Assembly: GCA_004555955.1 (NCBI GenBank)
Contig: SFJG01000061.1
Location: 1 to 12,258, forward strand
Direction: 5' to 3'
Length of the DNA: 12,258 nt
Source: Bacteroidales bacterium
GTDB lineage: Bacteria; Bacteroidota; Bacteroidia; Bacteroidales; Muribaculaceae
Shown: positions 1-6,245 of the stretch, one piece after another
How positions within the stretch are numbered: the stretch's first letter is position 1
Layout of the letters: each line of letters begins with the position of its first letter
Program-made: the position numbers and the translations under genes
The notes under the pieces: model-generated
The model's input: only the letters and a program-made list of their open reading frames with translations
What the model was told of the DNA's origin: nothing
Database searches by the model: none

Positions 1-302
1 TCCCTCGCCACGCCAAGCCGGCTCAGCTGCGCCCATCGCCTGACATCCGGATACCACGGCGCCATCTCATCAAATTCGTCCGATTCCTCGCTCACGATGG
101 CCGCGATGATCCGCTCTCCGCCTTCCATGACGAAGACCTCCTGCGTCCGCAGGTCTTCCTCGACGAGCTCCCGGCTGGGATATTCCTCGCTCCATGTGCC
201 GCAGGGCACGCCGATCAGCGAGTGATACAGAGCATGGATCGCCTCCGCGTCGCCGGGGTTGCCGCGCCTGATCGCGTATTGTTGGTTTCGCTCTCTCTCC
301 AT
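1..302 (-). CDS. GNAT family N-acetyltransferase, N-terminal part (runs off left edge)
   Basis: The reverse strand reads open from an ATG at 302 to the window edge, giving about 100 residues. It begins MERERNQQYAIRRGNPGDAE, a typical GNAT opening strand and helix (x-I-R-x-x-x-x-x-D-A-x-x-I). It later has VFVMEGGERIIAAIV, the usual hairpin before the acetyl-CoA site, and ends in QLSRLGVARE. That end matches the start of motif A (L-x-R-L-x-V-x-P/R-x-x-Q/R-G-x-G), so the acetyl-CoA loop lies outside the window. The start is supported by an AGGCAGGAAG ribosome-binding stretch just upstream. GNAT enzymes move an acetyl group from acetyl-CoA to an amine; the acceptor cannot be told here. The gene is divergent from the SRAP gene, and both are in the GC-rich section that seems foreign to the rest of the contig. 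Confidence 0.82.
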   Translation of the reverse strand, partial: MERERNQQYAIRRGNPGDAEAIHALYHSLIGVPCGTWSEEYPSRELVEEDLRTQEVFVMEGGERIIAAIVSEESDEFDEMAPWYPDVRRWAQLSRLGVAR

Positions 303-377
303 GTTCTTCCTGCCTTTCCGAGCGTGCTTGTGCGCGCAAAATCACCGCCGGCCCTTCCGGACGGCGTCCTTTTGCGG

Positions 378-383
378 TATAAT
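378..383 (+). promoter_or_regulatory. Candidate -10 box for the SRAP gene
   Basis: A perfect TATAAT lies about 90 bases before the SRAP start in the 167-base gap between the divergent genes. The hexamer 17 bases upstream (355-360, TTCCGG) is only a weak match to TTGACA. This is a housekeeping-sigma type box, unlike the TAnnTTTG boxes found later in the window. Confidence 0.4.
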
Positions 384-455
384 CATGAGGCGGACTGTAT
401 CCGCCACGTCCTTCGAGCTGCCTTTTTCCTGTCCCATCTGCACCGTCATCTGTTC

Positions 456-461
456 AGGAGG
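456..461 (+). promoter_or_regulatory. Ribosome binding site that fixes the SRAP start
   Basis: AGGAGG lies 8 bases before the ATG at 470. An in-frame GTG at 461 overlaps this site, so it cannot be the start. The ATG at 470 also makes cysteine residue 2, as SRAP chemistry requires. Such a strong Shine-Dalgarno site is usual in Firmicutes and uncommon in Bacteroidota. Confidence 0.85.
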
Positions 462-469
462 TGATCGCC

Positions 470-811
470 ATGTGCAGCCGATACGCCCTTGACGAGGGAT
501 TTCTTCCCGAAGCGTGGAAGGCCTCCCTCTCCGCTCTGCGCATTCGTGAGCCTGCCATGAAGACCGGCGGAGAAGCGCTTCCCACGGATGTTGTCCCCGT
601 GATCGCGAACAACCGGGCGATGCATCCCCGGCTCTTCGCCATGAAATGGGGCTACACACTGCCGGACGGACGCGTGCTGATCAACGCGCGCAGCGAGACC
701 GCCGCACAAAAGCCGCTCTTCGCGCAGAGCATGCGCTGCCGCCGCTGCCTGATTCCTGCCTCACGCTATTTCGAGTGGGACAAGCGCGCCCGGGAAACGG
801 TCAAATATGCC
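470..811 (+). CDS. SRAP (SOS response-associated peptidase, YedK/HMCES-like) protein, front part only
   Basis: About 114 residues of an SRAP domain are present. SRAP proteins bind abasic sites in single-stranded DNA through a thiazolidine bond to the N-terminal cysteine, shielding the lesion; the initiator Met is removed to expose it. Visible family signatures are MCSRY at the start (catalytic Cys2, Arg4), KWGYTLPD (residues 59-66), INARSET (71-77, DNA-contacting Asn72 and the conserved Glu) and CLIPASRYFEW (93-103, active-site Glu102 in the usual G-F/Y-x-E-W element). The frame then passes without a stop into RNase G sequence. The second half of SRAP, including its conserved late histidine, is missing. 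A full protein would be about 200-230 residues. The front is intact; the rest was probably lost at the join near 811 and not by mutation. Confidence 0.85.
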
Positions 812-820
812 GTCGGCGAC
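801..820. other. Probable chimeric assembly junction (SRAP / RNase G)
   Basis: SRAP similarity ends after ...ETVKYA and RNase G similarity starts at (Y/F)AVGDVYLGKVKKL. Both families plausibly have Y-A-V/I here, so a short shared stretch may have allowed the join. Composition, codon choice, translation signals and promoter style all change at this point. The exact base cannot be placed better than about 801-820. Confidence 0.8.
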
Positions 821-2341
821 GTCTATTTAGGCAAAGTGAAGAAGCTTATGCCGGGACTTAACGCAGCTTTTGTTGATATCGGTTCCGACAAAGATGCCTT
901 CCTTCACTACTTGGATTTAGGCTCTCAGTTTTCCTCTTTCAACGCGTTTATCCAAGGAGCACTCGACGACACGTCTAAGGTGCCTCAACTGTCGAAGCAA
1001 AAGCTTCTCCCCGACATTAACAAGCAAGGGCAGATTGCAGAAACGCTTACACTCGGCGACAAAATTGTTGTCCAAGTCGCTAAAGAACCTATCTCTACAA
1101 AAGGTCCGCGATTGACCACCGAGTTGTCTTTTACGGGACGCTTTTTAGTCCTGATTCCTTTCTCTAACAAAGTCTCTATCTCTCAGAAGATTAAGTCGAC
1201 CGAAGAGAAAATGAGACTGCGACAAATCATCGAAAGCATTCGTCCGAAGAATTTCGGAGTGATTGTGCGTACGTCTGCCGAAAACAAGCGCGTTGCCGAC
1301 CTCAACAACGAAATGACAACTTTGATGAAATGCTGGGAAGAGGTCATAGAGAAATTGCAAAAAAATACGCCGCCTGCCTTGCTCCACGAAGAGGAGAGCC
1401 GTGCCGTGAGCATCATTAGGGATGTCTTTAGCCCATCGTTTGAAAACGTCTATGTCAACGATGCCGACACATTTACGCAAATCTATAACTATGTGAGCTT
1501 CATCGCTCCCGAGCGTAAAGAGACCGTTAAACTCTATGCTAAAGACGAGCCCATTTTCGATGCTTTCAACGTCACTCGACAAATCAAATCATCGTTCGGC
1601 AAAACCGTATCGTTCAAAGCCGGTGCATACATCATCATTGAGCATACTGAGGCTCTTCACGTGATTGATGTCAATTCCGGTAACCGTAACAAGAACGTCG
1701 AAAACCAAGAAGAAAACGCTATCGACGTCAACATACGCGCCGCCGACGAAATCGCTCGACAGTTGCGTCTTCGCGACATGGGGGGTATCATCGTTATCGA
1801 CTTTATCGATATGAGTACCGCCGAACATCGTCAGCGCCTCTACGAACACATGAAGGAGGTGATGGCTAACGACCGCGCTCGTCACAACATCTTGCCTCTA
1901 AGCAAATTCGGTCTTATGCAAATAACCCGACAACGTGTTCGCCCCGTGCTCGATATCGAAACTATGGAAACTTGTCCTTCTTGTTACGGCAAAGGGCTCG
2001 TGCAGCCTTCTCTGCTGTTTACCGACAAGTTAAAGGAGAAAATCGACTACGTCGTTCACTCCCTGAACATCAACGAATTTAAGATGTACATCCATCCTTA
2101 CGTTGATGCTTATATCCGAAAGGGATTGTTCTCGTCGATTTACAAGCAATGGCGTCGCGAGTTTGGCAAGAAGTTTAAGGTCGTGCCTAATCAAGCTCTT
2201 GCATTCCTCGAATACAAATTCTACGACCGAGAAGGCAAAGAAATCGACGTCAAAGAGCGTAAAGACACCGCTCGAAGCTCCACGGAAAAACGCGAAAGCA
2301 AAGCTAACAAAGCAAGCAAAAACGCTGCTAAGGAAAACTAA
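812..2341 (+). CDS. rng: Ribonuclease G/E family endoribonuclease, N-terminus missing
   Basis: This is a single-strand-specific, 5'-end-sensing endoribonuclease for mRNA turnover and rRNA processing. Bacteroidota copies are about 520 residues; here about 509 remain and roughly the first 35-40 are absent, replaced by SRAP sequence. Numbered from the ATG at 470, one sees the S1-type segment VGDVYLGKVKKLMPGLNAAF (115-134), KEPISTKGPR (206-215, conserved 5'-sensor/S1 region) and FGVIVRTSA (262-270). The Mg-binding catalytic site is HVIDVNSGN (Asp400, Asn402) and VIDFID (Asp444). The spacing parallels E. coli RNase E D303/N305/D346. Next come HNILPLSKFGLMQITRQR and the zinc-link CPSCYGKG (Cys502, Cys505). 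The lysine/glutamate-rich tail is short, and there is no long RNase E scaffold, so G type is favoured. A strong terminator follows. Its real promoter and start are not in this window. Confidence 0.92.
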   Translation, partial: VGDVYLGKVKKLMPGLNAAFVDIGSDKDAFLHYLDLGSQFSSFNAFIQGALDDTSKVPQLSKQKLLPDINKQGQIAETLTLGDKIVVQVAKEPISTKGPRLTTELSFTGRFLVLIPFSNKVSISQKIKSTEEKMRLRQIIESIRPKNFGVIVRTSAENKRVADLNNEMTTLMKCWEEVIEKLQKNTPPALLHEEESRAVSIIRDVFSPSFENVYVNDADTFTQIYNYVSFIAPERKETVKLYAKDEPIFDAFNVTRQIKSSFGKTVSFKAGAYIIIEHTEALHVIDVNSGNRNKNVENQEENAIDVNIRAADEIARQLRLRDMGGIIVIDFIDMSTAEHRQRLYEHMKEVMANDRARHNILPLSKFGLMQITRQRVRPVLDIETMETCPSCYGKGLVQPSLLFTDKLKEKIDYVVHSLNINEFKMYIHPYVDAYIRKGLFSSIYKQWRREFGKKFKVVPNQALAFLEYKFYDREGKEIDVKERKDTARSSTEKRESKANKASKNAAKEN

Positions 2342-2349
2342 TCACTTAT

Positions 2350-2390
2350 CAAAAAAGGCTGTCAGAATTCAAAACCGACAGCCTTTTTTG
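2350..2390 (+). terminator. Intrinsic terminator, bidirectional
   Basis: A perfect 14-bp stem pairs 2350-2363 with 2377-2390 (core GGCTGTC/GACAGCC) around a 13-base loop. T6 follows the core on one side and A6 precedes it on the other, so it can serve RNase G (+) and the convergent remnant gene (-), whose stop is at 2408. Confidence 0.9.
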
Positions 2391-2407
2391 TGCGTTTATA
2401 AAAATTG

Positions 2408-2647
2408 TTATAGCAAGAATTCGTCAACATTTCGTGGTGTTATAACTTTGAACTCGGGATTTTGGTACGCTTTGAGAAAAGAATCAGGGCATTTGGCAGC
2501 TGCTTTGTTCGGATTCCATTTGAATTCAAAAGCTTTTATTTTGCCATCTTCTTCCTCAAGGTAGTCTATTTCTTGCTGTTGCTTTGTGCGCCAGAAGTAT
2601 GTTTGGGCAAACGAACCGTTGTAAGCAAGCATTTTTCTTTCTATCAT
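2408..2647 (-). pseudogene. C-terminal remnant of a DUF4143-type AAA ATPase
   Basis: These 79 residues match the end of the Bacteroidota ATP-binding proteins with an AAA_14 domain followed by DUF4143, which are normally about 370-400 residues. The clearest parts are TYFWRTKQQQEIDYLEEEDG, KAFEFKWNPNK (the DUF4143 nuclease-like core pattern E-x-K-W) and the ending EFKVITPRNVDEFLL. No Walker A or B motif remains, and an in-frame stop lies a few codons upstream of the first Met. The rest of the gene is therefore gone, not hidden in another frame nearby. A well-formed promoter (2689-2719) points into it. The initial MIERK resembles the usual N-terminus of this ATPase family, so an internal deletion joining start to tail is possible. 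The same letters also fit the middle of the family. It may be transcribed and translated, but ATPase function is not expected. Confidence 0.7.
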
Positions 2648-2688
2648 ATAGACTATGGTTGTTTCTTATTGCACCTTCTCTAACTGTG

Positions 2689-2719
2689 CAAAGCTAATAA
2701 CTTGCATTGATTTTTCAAA
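2689..2719 (-). promoter_or_regulatory. Bacteroidota-type promoter (TTTG-N19-TAGCTTTG)
   Basis: On the reverse strand TTTG (2719-2716) is followed after exactly 19 bases by TAGCTTTG (2696-2689), a full match to the -33/-7 consensus of the Bacteroidota primary sigma factor. It would start transcripts near 2684, about 35 bases before the ATG of the remnant at 2647. Its -33 element is only 7 bases from the 32-bp repeat array. Confidence 0.7.
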
Positions 2720-2726
2720 GAGAAAA

Positions 2727-2854
2727 ATGACTTTTTTGGAACGGAATCCGAAAAAGTTATGACTTTCTTGGAATGGAATCCGAAAAAGTTATGACTTTCT
2801 TGGAATGGAATCCGAAAAAGTTATGACTTTCTTGGAATGGAATCCGAAAAAGTC
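2727..2854. repeat. Four tandem copies of a 32-bp repeat, each an imperfect palindrome
   Basis: Units lie at 2727-2758, 2759-2790, 2791-2822 and 2823-2854. Units 2 and 3 are identical, unit 4 differs in its last base, and unit 1 differs at two internal positions (T for C, C for T). Within each unit ACTTTCTTGGA and TCCGAAAAAGT form 11-bp arms around a 6-base centre. In units 2-4 there is one mismatch and one G-T pair; in unit 1 only the G-T pair. Thirty-two bp is close to three helical turns, so the dyads fall on one face of the DNA. Spacing is zero, so this is not a CRISPR array. The role is unknown. Confidence 0.93.
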
Positions 2855-2893
2855 TGTCGCAAAGGTCGCCGGGGTGCTCGAATCGAATAGTTG

Positions 2894-2928
2894 CAAAAAA
2901 AAGAGTCCGGCGCGGTGCCGAACTCTTT
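2894..2928 (-). terminator. Intrinsic terminator of the T9SS-cargo gene
   Basis: On the reverse strand a 12-bp stem (2928-2917 with 2911-2900, one G-T pair, 5-base loop) is followed by a run of T. It starts 24 bases after the stop codon of the gene ending at 2953. Confidence 0.9.
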
Positions 2929-2952
2929 CGATGTTTCTATCGCAGAAGTATG

Positions 2953-4848
2953 TTACTTCACGATTACTTTTTGAGCCTTGCCATCAACTACAACGATGTA
3001 CATGCCGCGAGCAACGTTGAACGCTTTGTCTGCGCTGTTGAGTGCTACTGTTTGACCTGCTGCGTTGTAGATTGAAGTCATGTTGCCACCTTCTACGCGG
3101 ATTTCGCCGTTGAGGCCATAAACCTTAGCAGCCGATGCTTTTACGCTGCCAACGCCCGAAAGGCCGTCGTACAATGTCACTGTGCCGTTAACGATGTCGA
3201 TATCGATGTAGTAAGAACCGTTAGCCACGATGTAGTTGTGTTCGCTTCCGAAGTAGCCGAGGGTTGCATCTTGGCTGAAGAAGAACGATGCGTCGCCTTG
3301 GTTTTTAAGGGTTGTGTTGCCTGTTTTTGCACCCCATTGGTTATTGTTTACCGGAGTCCAATCGCTATTGTTAGCGCCCAATGCTGAAGTGAACGAGAAG
3401 TAAGCGTTGCCGCCATCGTTGTTGAATGTAACTTTGGCTGCTGTCTTGTAGACGCCTTCTTGTTCGGTCGGCATCAAAACTGCTTCACCGTAAGAGGGAT
3501 CCCATGCGTGACCGTCGATGTTGCCAACAACATAGAATTTGTCGGGGAATACTGTCATCGGTTTCTTTGTAAGCGTCATAGTCGCAGCTTCAGTGTTTGT
3601 CAAGTTGATGACAACGTGGTAAGAGCCACCTTCTTCGATGCGGATAGCGCCACCGCCGGCTTTGAGAGCGTTCTCGCCGATTACAGCGTTTGCATTGTCG
3701 GTTTCGAAGCCGTAGATGTTGCTGTTAACTGTGTCCCAATCGCCTATTTTCGTTGCAATCTTGAAGTTGTTGCCCGGGTATGCGTTGAAATCTGCTTCGT
3801 AAACGTCTGTGCTCGTTTCTTTTGCTTCAAGACCTACTGTCGGATTCCAGTTGCCGCCTCCTTCGATGCTACCTAAGAGGTAGATAACTTTCGGTGCGGG
3901 AAGGGTAAATGTGTATTGCGCAGCAAATTCACCGGGTTGGAATTGGTAGATGCGAACGGTTGTTTCGTTGATTACCTCAGCTGTCAATGATGTTCCATTA
4001 CTTGAACCGTTGTTTACAGTTCCTTCTTTTTCATGAGTTGCAACAACTTCGTTGGTCGTTCTGTTTACAATCTGGAAGCCGTCGAAGTAAGTTGCTCCTG
4101 CAGGCTCAACTGTGTAGAGCGTTCCGCCAACGGTGAATACGTCGCCGCCCGAACTTGAACTAACATTACCTGCGCTAGTATAGGCAACCCATTTCGTTCC
4201 GTTATTGTGATAGAAATCTTTATTACCACGAACGCGGAAAGTAATGTCGTCGCTTTCCGGGTCGTCGGTAAGTGCAGTTGCAATAGTTAAGTTATCTAAG
4301 GAAATACCTGTTTGAATTGCTTTCGACTTTTCTGCTACTTGTTGACCGTTAGCAATGAAGATTTTTGCTATGGCAGTATTGCTTGCACCTGCGAAGAAAA
4401 CAGCGCCACCTGCTTCACTAAAGATATCGCCAACGGCTTTGCCGAGGCCGTCCATACGTGCTGCCGTTACGCCTTTAGGCAATGTGATGTCGATTTTTTT
4501 AAACTCCTTTGTTGTGTGATTCCATAATGTTACGGAACCCATTGCACCGGCACCTGCCCAACCATTGAGGATAATCAAGTTGCCTGCGTTGTCGGTAGAA
4601 ATACCCACTGCACCTGCGCCCGATTTACCTACTGTTTCTCTTTGGGTTCCGTCAAAGGCATACAAAGTTTTGCTACTTTTGTCGTTAACATAAACTTTAC
4701 CGCCGACACCTGTGCCAAAGCGTGCTTCTGCAATCGCCGGAATGTCGGTTGTGTATTTCCAGTCTTGCGTAAGGGTGGTTTGTGCATTAGCCGACATTGC
4801 CACTAAAAGAGCGCCGGCTGCTACTAATTGAGTAATTTTTTTCATCAT
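2953..4848 (-). CDS. Secreted protein with SusE/SusF-like modules and T9SS type A-like C-terminal tail
   Basis: A 631-residue exported protein. Residues 1-22 form a signal peptide (MMKKITQLVA, then a hydrophobic core, cleaved after SANA). Residues about 25-320 are rich in beta strand and Gly/Asn, with repeated propeller-like phrases (KVYVNDKSSKTLYAFDG, AGNLIILNGWAGAGAMGSV). Two segments follow that resemble the starch-binding modules of SusE/SusF outer-membrane proteins: VIYLLGSIEGGGNWNPTVG (from 321) and KFYVVGNIDGHAWDPSYGEA (from 437). The last ~65 residues (ASAAKVYGLNGEIRVEG, IYNAAGQTV, ARGMYIVVVDGKAQKVIVK) look like a type IX secretion/sorting domain, normally removed on export. A surface or released glycan-binding role is inferred; no catalytic motif is visible. 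It has its own promoter and terminator and appears monocistronic. A second Met at 4845 is an equally possible start. Confidence 0.8.
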   Translation of the reverse strand: MMKKITQLVAAGALLVAMSANAQTTLTQDWKYTTDIPAIAEARFGTGVGGKVYVNDKSSKTLYAFDGTQRETVGKSGAGAVGISTDNAGNLIILNGWAGAGAMGSVTLWNHTTKEFKKIDITLPKGVTAARMDGLGKAVGDIFSEAGGAVFFAGASNTAIAKIFIANGQQVAEKSKAIQTGISLDNLTIATALTDDPESDDITFRVRGNKDFYHNNGTKWVAYTSAGNVSSSSGGDVFTVGGTLYTVEPAGATYFDGFQIVNRTTNEVVATHEKEGTVNNGSSNGTSLTAEVINETTVRIYQFQPGEFAAQYTFTLPAPKVIYLLGSIEGGGNWNPTVGLEAKETSTDVYEADFNAYPGNNFKIATKIGDWDTVNSNIYGFETDNANAVIGENALKAGGGAIRIEEGGSYHVVINLTNTEAATMTLTKKPMTVFPDKFYVVGNIDGHAWDPSYGEAVLMPTEQEGVYKTAAKVTFNNDGGNAYFSFTSALGANNSDWTPVNNNQWGAKTGNTTLKNQGDASFFFSQDATLGYFGSEHNYIVANGSYYIDIDIVNGTVTLYDGLSGVGSVKASAAKVYGLNGEIRVEGGNMTSIYNAAGQTVALNSADKAFNVARGMYIVVVDGKAQKVIVK

Positions 4849-4906
4849 AAAATTTGTTTTTTAGTATTGAAAATTAATGAATTTACTAAGGTTAATTATT
4901 CGTTGG

Positions 4907-4937
4907 TAAAAGTACTAAATCTAAATGAATTAACAAA
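4907..4937 (-). promoter_or_regulatory. Bacteroidota-type promoter of the T9SS-cargo gene
   Basis: Reverse-strand TTTG (4937-4934), 19 bases, then TACTTTTA (4914-4907). This matches TTTG-N19-TAnnTTTG except for the final G. It predicts a leader of about 50 bases, AT-rich and without a Shine-Dalgarno site, before the ATG at 4848. Confidence 0.6.
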
Positions 4938-4953
4938 AATATTTTAATACAGA

Positions 4954-5014
4954 AAATTAAGGAACAGCATCTTTTGTCATTAAGCCATTTTTTTTCGATG
5001 CGGTTCCTTAATTT
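4954..5014 (-). terminator. Probable terminator hairpin after the C1B peptidase gene
   Basis: An 18-bp stem with one mismatch pairs 5014-4997 with 4971-4954 around a 25-base AT-rich loop. It begins 6 bases after the peptidase stop codon. On the reverse strand only TTTT and then AT-rich sequence follow, so the T tract is modest. It would separate the carAB-peptidase transcript from the promoter at 4907-4937. Confidence 0.55.
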
Positions 5015-5019
5015 CGTTG

Positions 5020-6225
5020 TTATTTAAGTTTCGACATTATCGTTTGAGGAACGGCGTCTTTGTTTACTAAAATGCTCATTGTTTTTGCCAGGAAGTAGGG
5101 CTCCGACACGTAGAAAAATCCTTTGTAGATGTGGTCACTGTCCCACGAATTTTTCACTTTGTAGTATTTGTTGCCTTTTTGGTCAACGGCGCGACCTACG
5201 ATAACCATACCATGGTCGTCGGTCGTTTCGTAGTTGTCGAATCCGCGTTGGCGCGATTCTTGCGTAACGGTTTCTTCTTCAACAGGACTCTTGAAGTCGT
5301 AGGCGGCATCTCGTTTTTCCGAATCTTTGAGTTTTACCCAGCGCGAAAGTTCGGTGCCTTCTTTGGCTTTCGCCATATCGATTTTGGGCAGCAGAGCCAC
5401 GCCGTCGTACCATTTGAATCCTTTTTCGCTGACGTCGGCAGCCCAAAGCACTGTGTAGCCGGCATCGATGGCGTTATCGACCACGGCTTTCATTTCGTCG
5501 AGAGGCACGTTGTAGCTCGCCGCATTGAGCCAGTTATCGGGGATTTCGAGAACAAATTGTTCGTAAAATGGGTGGTGGGTATACGATGTTATCGAAATGT
5601 AGTTGTCCATATCGAGTCCCAACGACTGCGCAAACGATTGCGGGGTATAGGTTTTTCCTTGGTAGGTGAATGTTTCGGGCTCTTTGCCGAGGTAGGCGTC
5701 GAGGATGCCTTTGTAGCCTTCAAACCACTTTGTGCTGAGCTTTTTGTTGGGATTTTTGGCAATTTCTTCGAGGTAGGCTGTGAGCACGCGGGTGAGTTCG
5801 CTGTGGACGTGTTTGTCTTCGCCGTATTGCAGCCCGGTGTAGACGCTGTCGGGCACTATGCCGTAGTTTTTCCAAACGAAAGGCACGTCCATTGTGCCGC
5901 CGCCTTCCGCGAAGTTGGTTTTGCCGTAGTAGCGGATGTATTTGATGGCTTTATCGAGGTAGCAGTGGCGCACGACATACATTTCCGACAGGTCGTATTC
6001 GCCTTTGCCGGTGCGGAGCAATTCGTCTTCTAAGAACGAGATGCCGGAGAAGCTCCAGCATGTTCCCGTGATGTTTTGGTCTTTGACCGACGTTGTCGGA
6101 TTGACTTTTGTGTCGGTGAAAATGAATGACGTATCGGCTTTTTCCACCGCTTTTTTCTTTGCTGCGAATGCGTTGATGCTGCATAAGGCAACGCATACTG
6201 CCAATGTTACTTTTATTGATTTCAT
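5020..6225 (-). CDS. Exported C1B cysteine peptidase (bleomycin hydrolase / aminopeptidase C family)
   Basis: A papain-fold peptidase of the PepC/bleomycin hydrolase group, 401 residues, close to Bacteroidales relatives and shorter than cytosolic PepC (about 450). A complete active site can be read: oxyanion Gln50 and nucleophile Cys56 in KDQNITGTCWSFS, His338 in DDHGMVIVG, and Asn359 in KVKNSWD. The large insertion between Cys and His and the wording SRQRGFDNYETTDDHGM are typical of C1B. Residues 1-22 (MKSIKVTLAVCVALCSINAF, then AA) form a signal peptide, so the enzyme should act in the periplasm or outside, unlike classical PepC. The start codon is 20 bases after the carB stop with no terminator between, and the leader is A-rich. 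Co-transcription with carAB is likely. Substrate preference (aminopeptidase or endopeptidase) cannot be read from sequence. Confidence 0.9.
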   Translation of the reverse strand: MKSIKVTLAVCVALCSINAFAAKKKAVEKADTSFIFTDTKVNPTTSVKDQNITGTCWSFSGISFLEDELLRTGKGEYDLSEMYVVRHCYLDKAIKYIRYYGKTNFAEGGGTMDVPFVWKNYGIVPDSVYTGLQYGEDKHVHSELTRVLTAYLEEIAKNPNKKLSTKWFEGYKGILDAYLGKEPETFTYQGKTYTPQSFAQSLGLDMDNYISITSYTHHPFYEQFVLEIPDNWLNAASYNVPLDEMKAVVDNAIDAGYTVLWAADVSEKGFKWYDGVALLPKIDMAKAKEGTELSRWVKLKDSEKRDAAYDFKSPVEEETVTQESRQRGFDNYETTDDHGMVIVGRAVDQKGNKYYKVKNSWDSDHIYKGFFYVSEPYFLAKTMSILVNKDAVPQTIMSKLK

Positions 6226-6245
6226 ATTCTTTTGTTTTTAGGTTG

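Noticed and set aside
461..469. GTG start at 461 for the SRAP gene
   Set aside because: It overlaps the AGGAGG ribosome site and would move the essential cysteine away from position 2.
470..2341. A genuine new SRAP-RNase G fusion enzyme
   Set aside because: Both domains lose essential sequence at the join, and composition, translation signals and lineage all change there, so a misassembly explains it better.
2103..2564. 153-residue frame overlapping the RNase G end and the ATPase remnant
   Set aside because: It covers the RNase G coding end, crosses the strong terminator at 2350-2390 and runs antisense to the remnant.
2727..2854. CRISPR array
   Set aside because: The 32-bp units are directly adjacent with no spacers, and no cas genes are present.
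2805..3020. 71-residue frame starting in the 32-bp repeats
   Set aside because: It runs through repeats, then a reverse-strand terminator, then antisense into the T9SS-cargo gene; no domain or ribosome site.
5131..6033. 300-residue open frame on the + strand
   Set aside because: Antisense to the C1B peptidase gene, which has an intact active site; no recognisable motif in the + frame.
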